Program-made: the position numbers and the translations under genes
The notes under the pieces: generated by a model
Told to the model about the DNA's origin: nothing
Databases searched by the model: none
What the model saw: the letters and a program-made list of their open reading frames with translations, nothing else
Source of the DNA: CAINVV01 sp964506325
GTDB taxonomy: Bacteria > Bacteroidota > Bacteroidia > Bacteroidales > Prolixibacteraceae
Direction of reading: 5' to 3'
Length of the DNA: 31,693 nucleotides
Assembly (NCBI GenBank): GCA_964506325.1
Contig: CAZDLO010000041.1
Location: 1 to 31,693 of the forward strand
Part shown: piece after piece, positions 1 to 8,844 of the stretch
Position numbering within the stretch: the stretch's first letter is position 1
Layout: every line of letters starts with the position of its first letter

Positions 1-34
1 GTCCAAACATATTCATTTTTTCACTCATTTTTCT

Positions 35-42
35 TAATTTTG
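35..42 (+). promoter_or_regulatory. Bacteroidetes -7 promoter element for guaB
   Basis: The octamer TAATTTTG fits the Bacteroidetes -7 consensus TAnnTTTG exactly and lies 31 bases before the guaB start. It would give a short leader of roughly 25 bases. I see no clear -33 TTG-type element, so the call rests on the -7 element and its position. Confidence 0.5.
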
Positions 43-73
43 CGCAACAAAAGTCTCACCAAAAAATACACCC

Positions 74-1546
74 ATGTCATTTCTTTCAGATAAAGTGGTA
101 CTCGAAGGTTTAACCTTCGATGATGTGCTCTTAATACCTGACTATTCGGAAGTACTGCCCAGGGATGTCAACATCTCCTCCCAGTTTTCCCGTAACATCA
201 GGCTCAATACCCCCATCGTCTCTGCAGCCATGGATACTGTGACTGAATCGAAAATGGCCATCGCCATCGCCAGGGAAGGAGGAATCGGGGTCATCCATAA
301 AAACATGACAATTGAACAACAGGCCTACCAGGTCAGCATCATCAAAAGGGCTGAAAATGGTATGATCTTCGATCCTATCACCATCTCCAAAGACAAACTT
401 GTCGGTGATGTCCTCAAATTGATGGAGACTTATAAAATCGGCGGAATTCCTGTTATCGACAGCGACCGGCACCTGGTTGGGATCGTTACCAACAGGGACC
501 TTCGTTTCGAAAGAAACCTGAACCGTCCGATATCTGAAGTAATGACCTCACAAAATCTTATCACCACCGAAATCACAACCGATCTCGACAAAGCCTCAAA
601 GATTCTTCAGAATTACAAGATTGAGAAACTGCCGGTTGTCGACAAGAACAATAAACTGGTCGGACTGGTTACCTACAAGGACATTACACAGGCAAAAGAC
701 AAACCAAATTCCTGCAAGGACGAAAAAGGAAGGCTAAGGGTTGCTGCTGCGGTCGGAGTTACTGCAGACACCATGGAGCGGATTGAAGCGCTCGTAAAAG
801 CTAATGTTGATGCTATCATTATCGATACTGCACATGGTCATTCAAAAGGTGTACTGGATATGCTCAAAAAAGCCAAATACAAATTTCCGGATAAAGACTT
901 CATTGTTGGCAACATCGCAACCGCAGAGGCTGCATCTGAATTGGTTTTTGCCGGTGCTGATGCTGTAAAGGTAGGAATTGGTCCAGGCTCCATATGTACA
1001 ACCAGGGTTGTGGCCGGAGTCGGAATACCTCAGCTTTCTGCTATCTACAATGTTGCCAAGGCAATCAAAAACAGCGGAGTACCGGTTATTGCAGACGGAG
1101 GATTGCGTTATTCCGGGGATATTGTCAAAGCCCTGGCGGCAGGTGCCCAAAGTGTAATGGCCGGGTCATTGTTTGCAGGGGTGGAGGAATCCCCCGGGGA
1201 GACCATTATCTTTCAGGGAAGAAAATACAAATCATACAGGGGAATGGGATCCATTGAAGCAATGCAGCAGGGTTCGAAAGACCGCTACTTTCAGGATGTG
1301 GAAGATGACATCAAAAAACTGGTTCCTGAAGGAATTGTGGCAAGGGTAGCCTACAAAGGCACACTCAATGAGGTAATATACCAGATGATTGGCGGACTAC
1401 GCGCAGGCATGGGCTATTGCGGAGCTGCTACCATCGACAAACTTCATGAAACAAAATTCTGCAGAATAACCAATGCAGGTGTTGCCGAAAGCCACCCGCA
1501 TGATGTGACTATCACCAGGGAATCCCCCAATTACAGCCGCGAATAG
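74..1546 (+). CDS. guaB: Inosine-5'-monophosphate dehydrogenase
   Basis: This enzyme oxidises IMP to XMP with NAD+, the committed step of guanine nucleotide synthesis in the cytosol. At 490 residues it is the usual bacterial length. The N-terminus (LTFDDVLLIP) is characteristic. Two CBS domains are inserted at about residues 97-145 and 157-204. The catalytic loop reads GPGSICTTR with the nucleophilic cysteine at about residue 308. The flap region carries YRGMGS and the C-terminal half shows GGLRAGMGYCGA. It stands first in a plus-strand run leading into outer-membrane chaperone genes. A Bacteroidetes-type -7 element lies directly upstream. Identification is secure. Confidence 0.98.
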   Translation: MSFLSDKVVLEGLTFDDVLLIPDYSEVLPRDVNISSQFSRNIRLNTPIVSAAMDTVTESKMAIAIAREGGIGVIHKNMTIEQQAYQVSIIKRAENGMIFDPITISKDKLVGDVLKLMETYKIGGIPVIDSDRHLVGIVTNRDLRFERNLNRPISEVMTSQNLITTEITTDLDKASKILQNYKIEKLPVVDKNNKLVGLVTYKDITQAKDKPNSCKDEKGRLRVAAAVGVTADTMERIEALVKANVDAIIIDTAHGHSKGVLDMLKKAKYKFPDKDFIVGNIATAEAASELVFAGADAVKVGIGPGSICTTRVVAGVGIPQLSAIYNVAKAIKNSGVPVIADGGLRYSGDIVKALAAGAQSVMAGSLFAGVEESPGETIIFQGRKYKSYRGMGSIEAMQQGSKDRYFQDVEDDIKKLVPEGIVARVAYKGTLNEVIYQMIGGLRAGMGYCGAATIDKLHETKFCRITNAGVAESHPHDVTITRESPNYSRE

Positions 1547-1593
1547 ATCAGATCTTCCGGGTTTCGCCTGTTTTGGTAAAAAAGGCTGCTTAC

Positions 1594-1613
1594 TTCTCCC
1601 TAAATCCGGAGAA
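1594..1613 (+). terminator. Weak hairpin after guaB
   Basis: TTCTCC and GGAGAA form a 6-bp stem around an 8-base loop, followed by TTGTT rather than a clean T-tract. It sits between guaB and the downstream lipoprotein gene and could be a weak or leaky terminator. The call is tentative. Confidence 0.3.
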
Positions 1614-1644
1614 TTGTTCGTCTTGTGTCATGTAACAAATTTAT

Positions 1645-2535
1645 ATGCAAAAAATAAATCAGTTCCACCATCTGAGAAATCCTTACCTGTTTCTTCTGCT
1701 GTTTGGGGTATTGGCCGTCAGCGGATGCCGCTATATTAACGGCAACACAGATGAAACGTACGTCGCAAAAGTAGATGAGAAAATCTACCTGCTGAAAGAG
1801 CTGAAATCTCAGTTGCCCGCCGGAATGACAAAACCGGACAGCCTTGCCAGGGTCAACGATATCCTGACGCGATGGGTAAAAAAGGAATTGCTTTTAAAAA
1901 TGGCGGAGGAGAACCTTGATGAGAATCAAAGAGATCTCTCCAAAGAAATGGAAGAATACCGAAATTCAATATTAATTCACCGTTACCAGCAGCAGCTCCT
2001 AACTCAGAAACTGGATACAGTGCTGACGGAAACCGACTTTCGCCACTATTTCGAGATTCATCCTGAGAAATTCAGGCTGGATATTAATATCGTCAAGGCG
2101 GTTTACGTGGAAATCCCAAAAAATGTGGCTAAAACTGATCAGATAAAACGGTGGATGACCGAAAACAGCGCACGTTCGATGAGCGAACTGGAGAGTTACA
2201 GCTTCCAGTATGCCTCAAAATATGACCATTTCAACAATGATTGGGTCGACTTTAATACAATTCTTGCACGTATTCCCGGAGTAAAAGAACAGCCAGATGA
2301 ACTACTGAAAAGCTCTAAATTTCATCAGTTCAGCAATTTAAACAACTATTTCTTTATACTGATCAACGATTATATACCCGAAGGAGAAAAAGCACCCTTC
2401 TCTTTTGTCAAGGATCGGATAGAAAGTTTAATTTTGAACAGTCGTAAAATGCAATTTTTACAGGATCTCGAAAAAAATATTTACGAGAAAGGAAAAAGGG
2501 AAAACCGTTTTACAATTAAGGAATTTAAAAAATAG
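1645..2535 (+). CDS. SurA-neighbour lipoprotein, parvulin-family chaperone relative
   Basis: This is a predicted periplasmic lipoprotein of 296 residues. The N-terminus has a basic start, a hydrophobic stretch (about 13-26) and a lipobox VSGC with the lipidated cysteine at residue 28. The mature part is rich in charged helices, including a segment beginning LARVNDILTRWVKKELL that resembles the N-terminal helical domain of SurA-type foldases. I do not see a convincing parvulin catalytic domain, so it is more likely a chaperone-only relative than an active isomerase. It precedes surA by about 120 bases on the same strand. Bacteroidetes commonly carry two or three such genes after guaB. That family assignment is inference from context and helical pattern. 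Confidence 0.7.
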   Translation: MQKINQFHHLRNPYLFLLLFGVLAVSGCRYINGNTDETYVAKVDEKIYLLKELKSQLPAGMTKPDSLARVNDILTRWVKKELLLKMAEENLDENQRDLSKEMEEYRNSILIHRYQQQLLTQKLDTVLTETDFRHYFEIHPEKFRLDINIVKAVYVEIPKNVAKTDQIKRWMTENSARSMSELESYSFQYASKYDHFNNDWVDFNTILARIPGVKEQPDELLKSSKFHQFSNLNNYFFILINDYIPEGEKAPFSFVKDRIESLILNSRKMQFLQDLEKNIYEKGKRENRFTIKEFKK

Positions 2536-2655
2536 CTGATGGCCCAACTCCCTTCCAGATTGGAATAAGGGGTGAAAGTCATACTATTGTACCTGGAAAT
2601 CGATTTGAAATTTTCAGCCACAGATATTGCTTCAAATATTTAAGGAAAACAGAAT

Positions 2656-4011
2656 ATGTCAAAATACATGGTAAAAAACTTATTGTTGTCCGGAATCCTG
2701 ATGGCAACTTTCTTCAATGCTGCCGCGCAGGACAAGGTTATAGACCAGATTGTTGCTATTGTCGGAAGCAATCCAATCCTGAAATCCGATATTGAAACAC
2801 AGGCTCTTCAGATGCAGGCAGAAGGTCAGACATCAGAAGGCGATATTAAATGTGAAATTCTTGAATCCCTCCTGGAACAGAAATTACTTCTAGCTGAGGC
2901 AGACCTGGATACCAACATCGTTGTGACTGACAACCAGATTAACCAAAACCTGGACCGACGGATGAGATATTTCGTTGAAAATATCGGATCGGAAAAAGAT
3001 GTGGAGAAATATTTCAACAAGTCGATCAACCAGCTTAAATCAGACATGAACGAGATGATCAAGGAGCAGTTGAAGACTGAGGATATGAAACGGACTATTA
3101 TCAAGAATATTACCACTACTCCTTCCGAAGTAAGAAATTACTTCAGGCAGTTGCCTAAAGACAAGGTTCCCACAATAGGATCCCAGGTGGAATATGCCCA
3201 GATTACTGTACTCCCGATAATAACCGAACAGGAAGACATGGATGTTAAAAGCAGGCTGAGGGAATTTAAACGCAGGGTTGAAAGTGGTGAAAATTTTGCC
3301 ACATTGGCTGTTTTGTACTCTGAAGATCCGAGCTCCGCAAGAAATGGAGGTGAAATGGATTACGTCGGCCGCGCCCAATTGGACCCTGCCTTCGCGACAG
3401 AAGCTTTTAACCTCAAAATCGGCGTAGTATCCAAAGTTGTAAGAAGTGAGTTTGGTTACCACATCATTCAGCTCATCGACCGCAGAGGCGAAAAAATCAA
3501 ATGCCGCCACATCCTGATCCGGCCTAAAATAGATCCGAAAGAACTGGACAAAGCCAAAGGACGCATAGACAGTATTGTTGCATTCGTGCAGGGGAAAAGA
3601 TCCACATGGGAACAATCTGCCTTCCTGTATTCCTCCGATAAAAATACAAGGAACAACGGAGGACTAGTGACCTCCCAGCAAACCGGCTCCTCCAAATTCC
3701 AGATGAACGAACTGGAACCGGATGTAAGCAAACTAGTTACCTCCCTGAATGTTAACGACATATCACAGCCATTCCTTGGAATAGATGACAAACAGAGACA
3801 AGTGTACAAAATCATCAAATTACTCTCCAGAACCAATTCGCATGCAGCCAACCTACAGGAAGACTACCAGTTTCTGACCGAGAATTTCCTCCAGAAAAAG
3901 CAGGAAGACACCTATAGAACCTGGATTGCCAGGCAACAGGCAAAAACTTATATCCATATTGATGACCTGTATGGCAATTGCAATTTCAAGTTAAAATCCT
4001 GGAAAAAATAA
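2656..4011 (+). CDS. surA: Periplasmic chaperone SurA, peptidylprolyl isomerase
   Basis: SurA escorts unfolded outer-membrane proteins across the periplasm and carries peptidyl-prolyl isomerase domains. The 451-residue product starts with a signal peptide ending near ANAAAQ-type residues (about 1-25). The SurA N-terminal core (VIDQIVAIVGSNPIL) follows. Two rotamase domains are visible: one at about 178-275 with the parvulin features YSEDPSSARNGGEMDYV and FGYHIIQL, and a second at about 282-390 beginning CRHILIRP. The second domain is more divergent, with GGLVTSQQ in place of the canonical GGDLG-type turn. It lies between a related lipoprotein and the OstA-like LPS transport gene, a consistent outer-membrane assembly context. 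Confidence 0.92.
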   Translation: MSKYMVKNLLLSGILMATFFNAAAQDKVIDQIVAIVGSNPILKSDIETQALQMQAEGQTSEGDIKCEILESLLEQKLLLAEADLDTNIVVTDNQINQNLDRRMRYFVENIGSEKDVEKYFNKSINQLKSDMNEMIKEQLKTEDMKRTIIKNITTTPSEVRNYFRQLPKDKVPTIGSQVEYAQITVLPIITEQEDMDVKSRLREFKRRVESGENFATLAVLYSEDPSSARNGGEMDYVGRAQLDPAFATEAFNLKIGVVSKVVRSEFGYHIIQLIDRRGEKIKCRHILIRPKIDPKELDKAKGRIDSIVAFVQGKRSTWEQSAFLYSSDKNTRNNGGLVTSQQTGSSKFQMNELEPDVSKLVTSLNVNDISQPFLGIDDKQRQVYKIIKLLSRTNSHAANLQEDYQFLTENFLQKKQEDTYRTWIARQQAKTYIHIDDLYGNCNFKLKSWKK

Positions 4012-4014
4012 CCA

Positions 4015-4032
4015 GCAGGAGGCTTGTCCTGC
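4015..4032 (+). terminator. Hairpin after surA
   Basis: GCAGGA and TCCTGC form a perfect 6-bp stem with a 6-base loop just past the surA stop codon. No T-tract follows, so intrinsic termination would be weak. The same stem recurs after the transglycosylase gene at 22831-22847. Confidence 0.3.
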
Positions 4033-4114
4033 ACGGTTTCCAGGAATAAATTTTCCAACAACAATGCACCATTCATTTCCACACAAAATTCACATCACCA
4101 AATATTTACACAAC

Positions 4115-4140
4115 TGCCAATTTTCAAATACCTATTGGCA
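4115..4140 (+). promoter_or_regulatory. Inverted repeat in the leader of the OstA-like gene
   Basis: TGCCAAT and ATTGGCA form a perfect 7-bp stem around a 12-base loop, ending 15 bases before the start codon at 4156. It could be an operator half-site pair or an mRNA hairpin affecting translation. No function can be assigned from sequence alone. Confidence 0.35.
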
Positions 4141-4155
4141 ATCAAATAAATATTT

Positions 4156-6164
4156 ATGAGAATCACCAAAATTGGATACAGCCTGCTGATCTCTCTTTTG
4201 CTCATCGTTGCATTTCATGTAGTGTCCGGATCTCTTCCACAACCGGAGACCAAAAAGTATAAGATTGATCTCCATGCCGATCTGTACACCTCGACCGGAA
4301 AATTATCGCAAATGCAGAACGTTTGATTGGGAATGTTGTTATGAGCCATGGCAATGTAATCATGTATTGTGACAGTGCCTATTCCTACAAGGACAGCAAC
4401 AAGGTGGATGCCTTTGGCCGTGTCCACATCATTCAGGCAGATACACTGCACATCTATGGAAATAAAACCAAATATGACGGAAATACCAAGATAGCCAGGG
4501 TTAGGGGAAATGTCAAAATGGTGAGCAAATCCATTGTACTCACCACCGAGGAATTAATTTATGACATGAAAACCAACATGGGCTATTATGATACGGGAGG
4601 CAAAATTGTTGACACCGCCAATGTGCTGGTAAGCCGGATTGGCCGGTATTATTCCAATGAAGATCTCTGCTTCTTCAAAGACTCCGTTAAAGTTACCAAC
4701 AAAGACTTTGTACTTACTGCGGATACCCTGAAATACAATACCAAAACGGAAAGAGCATTTCTTGTTGGTCCGACGCACATTGCCGGTACTACCAAAAAGG
4801 GAACACTTTATTCCGAACGGGGATGGTACGATACACGCGCCAATGTTGCAGAATTGTACAAATCCTCCAAAATCATGGGAAAAGATCAGACCTTGCAGGG
4901 AGACACCATCTTCTATGACAGGAAAACAGGTTCAGGAAGAGCACGGAGCAATGTGATTCTATCAGACACGACAAATCATGTGATCTTAACAGGCCGAACC
5001 GGAGTTTACAACGAAATGACCAAAATCGCATTTGTCACAGATTCTGCCATATTCATGCAGTACACTTCAAAAGATACCCTCTTCCTGCATGCCGATACCC
5101 TAAAATCAATACCCGATCTCTCAAAGAATGAACCAGTCGCAGCAGCGGTCAGCAAAGCTATTGCCCCGAAGACCTCTGGTTCAAAATCAACCGGTGCCGC
5201 CAAACTTACTGCCGCAAAACAGGATTCGGCCTCAGCCAAAACATTGACAGCCAAAGATTCGGTTTTAGTAAAAATTGACACTTCGAAAATTGCTGCCCTC
5301 ACCACAGGATTGCTCGAGAATCAACCCGGAACAAAGCCTGCTGAACCGGATACAAGTTTAATCGGCGGGAAATCGCCGTTCCCTGCAGAAATGGAGGCAG
5401 CAACGCTGAAAGATTCTGCCTCCGTGACATCTGACACAACAAAGATTGACCAGGAATTACCGGTTTCATTACTGCTTAAACCACTAAAAAAGGATACTGC
5501 AATCTTTATTTCTGACACCTTGCAAGCCAAAGAAAAAAACGACAACAAACTGTTTATGGCATACCACAGGGTTCGTTTTTACAAAAAGGACCTCCAGGGA
5601 CTGTGTGATTCACTGGCATACCAGATGAAGGATTCTGTAATGAGGCTTTTCAAAGATCCTGTTCTTTGGTCAGATGTACATCAGATGACTGGAGAAAAAA
5701 TTGAATATCGCCCGCACAAACCGGATCCTTCAATAGCCCGGCTGGACAACAACGGATTCATTATCTCAAGGGAAGATTCCATCAAATTCAACCAGATATC
5801 AGGCAAGACGCTCATTGGCTTTATTTTCAAAAATGAGTTGAAAAATATTGATGTAAACGGTAACGCCATTACCCTTTACTACATTAAGAACAAAGATCAA
5901 TATTCCGGCATGAACAAACTGGAAAGCAGCAAGATTAGTGTTTCCCTTGTGAAAGGGAAAATCGACAATATTGATTTTTTTCCAAACCCTGAAGGGAAGA
6001 GTATTCCCCTGAAAGATCTGATACCGGATGAAGCTACCCTGAAAGGATTCCAATGGCGCGAAGGAGAAAAACCCAAAAATCGATTTGACCTTTACCCCAT
6101 CGATGAAAAGCGCAAAAAAAATGCAGGTTCCGAAAAGAAACCTGCAACCAAGAAAATTAAATGA
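4156..6164 (+). pseudogene. OstA/LptA-like LPS transport protein, one-base frameshift near 4281
   Basis: The gene encodes an OstA-like (LptA-fold) periplasmic protein of the lipopolysaccharide export pathway. Reading from ATG 4156 gives a signal peptide (about residues 1-24) and then IDLHAD, and soon hits a TGA at 4324. Stepping to the other frame at about 4281 restores SVHLDRKIIANAERLIGNV and runs open to 6164. The break is explained by loss of one T in an expected GATTCT (Asp-Ser). Restored, the protein has 669 residues. OstA repeats occupy about 35-315 and about 460-650, separated by a long Ala/Ser/Thr/Lys-rich linker (about 318-458). The rest of the frame shows no damage, so a very recent mutation or a sequencing error is likely. 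A TTG at 4323 could start a product only without the signal peptide. Confidence 0.85.
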
Positions 6165-6258
6165 AATACCCGAACAAACAATTATTGCATCAACAGAAAA
6201 TGAATATTTGGGTATTCCATGGAATAAATAAAAACAGATTACACAAAGAAACTAGCTT

Positions 6259-6480
6259 TTAATACTCGTCTTCATTAAAAAAGAAATCATCTTTACTAGG
6301 GTAATCCGGCCAGATGTCCTCAATTGATTCGTAAATTTCTCCCTCATCCTCCATCTCCTGCAAATTCTCAATAACCTCCAGTGGAGCACCCGAACGGATT
6401 GCGAAATCAATCAGCTCATCCTTTGTGGCAGGCCAGGGAGCATCTTCCAATTTTGACGCTAATTCCAATGTCCAATACAT
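6259..6480 (-). CDS. Small acidic DUF2795 protein
   Basis: This 73-residue, strongly acidic protein opens with MYWTLELASKLEDAPWPATK, and the PWPATKDEL core followed by IENLQEM resembles the DUF2795 family, which is common in Bacteroidetes and of unknown function. The C-terminal third is dense in Asp and Glu (DDFFFNEDEY). It has no signal peptide or membrane segment, so it should be cytosolic. It ends convergently with the OstA-like gene, with about 94 bases between them, and lies 82 bases downstream of the cobalamin adenosyltransferase gene on the same strand. Family assignment is by motif memory only; function is unknown. Confidence 0.8.
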   Translation of the reverse strand: MYWTLELASKLEDAPWPATKDELIDFAIRSGAPLEVIENLQEMEDEGEIYESIEDIWPDYPSKDDFFFNEDEY

Positions 6481-6562
6481 AATATTTTAGTTTAGATTGA
6501 TGTTCAACGGTTTTGCGATGTTACTATTTTTTTATGAGAATAAAAATATATTTTTTTAATTT

Positions 6563-7111
6563 TTAAGGGGTCCACTGAACCTCGTCAACTCCTTCATCCA
6601 CAGCAATTTTACGCGAAAGAACAAACAAGTAGTCAGAAAGCCTGTTAAGGTATTTGATTAACTCGGAAGAGATTTCAGCCTCTTTGGCCAATCTGCAAAC
6701 CCTGCGCTCAGCTCTTCTGCAAACGGTCCTGGCAAGATGGCAATATGAAATGGCATTACTTCCTCCGGGAAGGACAAAATGTTCCATCGGAGGAAGCTGA
6801 TCGAGGATTCTGTCCATCTCCTTTTCCAGCCTGATAATATCCTCTTCTTTGAGCGGCAACCGCTCCGAAAGATCTGTTTTGGAAAGATCAGTCGCCAGCC
6901 TCGCTCCTATTACAAAGAGATTGTTTTGTACAGAAAGCAATAGTTCATTCGCAGAAGAGTCAACCTTTGGCTGAGTCCTGATTAGTCCGATCCAACTGTT
7001 CAACTCATCTACCGTACCATATGATTCAAGCCTCAGATCGTATTTCTCAACCCTTGTGCCCCCAATTAATCCGGATGTTCCGTCATCCCCGGTTTTAGTA
7101 TATATTCTCAT
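6563..7111 (-). CDS. Cob(I)alamin adenosyltransferase, PduO type
   Basis: This enzyme transfers the adenosyl group of ATP to cob(I)alamin or cobyrinate diamide, forming the coenzyme B12 used by radical enzymes such as methylmalonyl-CoA mutase. The product has 182 residues, typical for the stand-alone PduO/MMAB family. The N-terminus carries the ATP-binding TKTGDDGTSGL and the GTVDELNSWIG motif. The C-terminal helix carries the family signature CHLARTVCRRAERRV. No other cobalamin genes are adjacent, so the physiological partner is unknown here. Assignment to the PduO family is firm; the exact corrinoid substrate is inferred. Confidence 0.93.
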   Translation of the reverse strand: MRIYTKTGDDGTSGLIGGTRVEKYDLRLESYGTVDELNSWIGLIRTQPKVDSSANELLLSVQNNLFVIGARLATDLSKTDLSERLPLKEEDIIRLEKEMDRILDQLPPMEHFVLPGGSNAISYCHLARTVCRRAERRVCRLAKEAEISSELIKYLNRLSDYLFVLSRKIAVDEGVDEVQWTP

Positions 7112-7220
7112 TGACTTCCTTAATCATATTGATTTATTCAAACAGATACTACACTATTAATAAACTGAAGGTTATATCATTTTAAGATGGTTCATCCTTC
7201 ATTTAGATTCTACTTCTACG

Positions 7221-7919
7221 TCAATAGATAGGATCAGGATTCAAATAATCGTGTTCTATTACACCATCCTTTAATTTAATAATGCGGTAGGCATGCCGGG
7301 CAATGTCTTCTTCGTGTGTAACCAGGATAATGGTATTCCCTTTGGAGTGAATATCTGCAAAAAGTTTCATGATCTCTTCAGATGTCTTGGAATCCAGGTT
7401 GCCTGTCGGCTCATCTGCAAGCAGGATGGAGGGCGTATTGACAAGTGCCCTTGCCACTGCAACACGCTGGCGCTGACCGCCGGAAAGCTCATTCGGACGG
7501 TGTTCCATGCGGTCTCCCAATCCAACATTGACAAGTTGCTCTGTGGCAACTTCCTCCCTTTTTACCCTGCCAATGCCGGCATAAACCAATGGAAGCATCA
7601 CATTCTCAAGCGCTGTATACCTTGGCAGCAAATTAAAAGTCTGAAAGACAAAACCAATCTCAGTATTTCTGATCTCTGCGAGCCGGTCGTCATCCAAAAG
7701 ACTGACATCCTTACCGTTTAACTGATAATTTCCGGAAGTTGGAGTATCCAGGCATCCGATTATGTTCATCAGGGTTGACTTGCCTGATCCGGAAGCACCC
7801 ATAATTGCAACATACTCTCCCCTCTTGATATCCAGCGACACTTTCCTGAGTGCCCTTACAATCTGGGTTCCTACCTGGTAATTCTTAACGATGTCACTCA
7901 ATTTGATTACATTCTCCAT
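7221..7919 (-). CDS. ABC transporter ATPase, LolD/MacB type, without adjacent permease
   Basis: The 232-residue ATPase subunit has Walker A GASGSGKST (41-49), Q-loop QTFNLLPR, signature LSGGQ (145-149) and Walker B LLADEPTGNLD followed by the switch histidine in VTHEED. The overall pattern, especially VFQTFNLLPRYTALENV and DEPTGNLD, is that of the MacB/LolD/FtsE class, which energises FtsX-fold permeases in lipoprotein release, efflux or cell-wall control. No FtsX-like permease gene is adjacent on either side, so the partner must be encoded elsewhere. Substrate cannot be assigned. An exact -7 element lies just upstream, suggesting its own short-leader transcript. Confidence 0.92.
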   Translation of the reverse strand: MENVIKLSDIVKNYQVGTQIVRALRKVSLDIKRGEYVAIMGASGSGKSTLMNIIGCLDTPTSGNYQLNGKDVSLLDDDRLAEIRNTEIGFVFQTFNLLPRYTALENVMLPLVYAGIGRVKREEVATEQLVNVGLGDRMEHRPNELSGGQRQRVAVARALVNTPSILLADEPTGNLDSKTSEEIMKLFADIHSKGNTIILVTHEEDIARHAYRIIKLKDGVIEHDYLNPDPIY

Positions 7920-7938
7920 CAGAAAAATTTTTGGAATA

Positions 7939-7946
7939 CAAACTTA
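7939..7946 (-). promoter_or_regulatory. Bacteroidetes -7 element for the ABC ATPase gene
   Basis: Read on the minus strand the octamer is TAAGTTTG, an exact TAnnTTTG match, ending 20 bases upstream of the ATG at 7919. The implied leader is only about 12-16 bases. No obvious -33 element was found. Confidence 0.45.
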
Positions 7947-8094
7947 AAGTAAATTATTTGGGTTTGATCAGAATAATATAACTTCTTTGATCAATAAAAC
8001 CATGAATTTCATGCAATGTATCCTTCGGATAATAATAAAACTTTATTTCTTCCCTTATGCGATCATTCAAATTCTGCAGCAAAGCTCTACTTCA

Positions 8095-8844
8095 TTAAAA
8101 CCGAAGGACAAAATCCTCTTTCTGCAAACCCTTCCTGCAAATAAATATACCTGCCTCAAACAGGTCAAGCGAGATGCGTACTGATGCAATTTTCTGGTAT
8201 TTGTACCATACCGCCTCTATTTCTGCCGTAGTGTGGATGCCACATAAGACTATCAGTCCTTCATATCCGTCCGGTTGAAAAATTTCTGAAAGCAATCGAT
8301 CGCAATAGGACGGATACAATGGATTCTGCACTACGACAAAATCTGAAACTTCAGCTATCTCTTTACCTGTCAGACTGATGTTGTTAATCTCATAAACCTC
8401 AGCCAGCCGTCGGCAAAAAGAAAGGTAATGATCATTAGTTATTGTGGCATTCACCTGGATACGTTTGTCAGCCAGGGCAAGTGCCAGCAAGGTAACTCCG
8501 AAAGTTGAACCGTAAAAATTGATACCCCGTGGACTGAATTCATTGACAAGCCTAAAAAGAAGACGGTCGAAGTTTGCCGGAAGCAGGTGCAATTTCTTAA
8601 ATTCCTTCAGACTAAATCCTGATTTTGCCAAACTCTCCGGATAATAAAATTTCATATCCAGGATCCTCAGCATATTTCTAACATTAACCTCTGCCGAGGT
8701 GAGCAAAGTATAAGCTGAAAACTTCCCTTTGTTCTCAATGACCCTGGAGATAAGGCCGAAAAGAAACGGAGAGTGGATGCCATGACCTCCCCTGTGACCC
8801 GAGTTAATCCTATATTTTATCTTTTGCCAGGTACGAAACATCAT
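8095..8844 (-). CDS. Divergent class I methyltransferase-like protein, possibly inactive
   Basis: The N-terminal HGIHSPF (residues 21-27) and the C-terminal ISLDLFEAGIFICRK are landmarks of a Bacteroidetes family of SAM-dependent methyltransferase-like proteins. The expected glycine-rich SAM loop (GTSxGxS type) is altered to YGSTFGVT (about 111-118), lacking the usual upstream acidic residue. The expected acidic DG(N/H) and DDIHWS-like positions read VVQNPLYP and LCGIHTT. SAM binding and catalysis may therefore be lost. I chose ATG 8844 (or 8841) over an upstream TTG at 8850. An exact -7 element abuts this start. The 249-residue frame is intact, so this looks like a maintained divergent protein rather than a decaying gene. 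Function is unknown. Confidence 0.7.
   Translation of the reverse strand: MMFRTWQKIKYRINSGHRGGHGIHSPFLFGLISRVIENKGKFSAYTLLTSAEVNVRNMLRILDMKFYYPESLAKSGFSLKEFKKLHLLPANFDRLLFRLVNEFSPRGINFYGSTFGVTLLALALADKRIQVNATITNDHYLSFCRRLAEVYEINNISLTGKEIAEVSDFVVVQNPLYPSYCDRLLSEIFQPDGYEGLIVLCGIHTTAEIEAVWYKYQKIASVRISLDLFEAGIFICRKGLQKEDFVLRF

Noticed and set aside
131..472. Antisense frames within guaB, surA, recG, lpxK, sppA and others
   Set aside because: They follow the codon phase of well-identified genes on the other strand and encode no recognisable motifs.
4276..4290. Programmed ribosomal frameshift in the OstA-like gene
   Set aside because: There is no slippery heptamer or following stem at the shift point, and the family is not known for frameshifting; a base deletion is simpler.
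7987..8184. Possible small plus-strand gene between the ABC ATPase and the methyltransferase-like gene
   Set aside because: It overlaps the 3' end of the methyltransferase-like gene, has no family motif and shows low-complexity hydrophobic composition.
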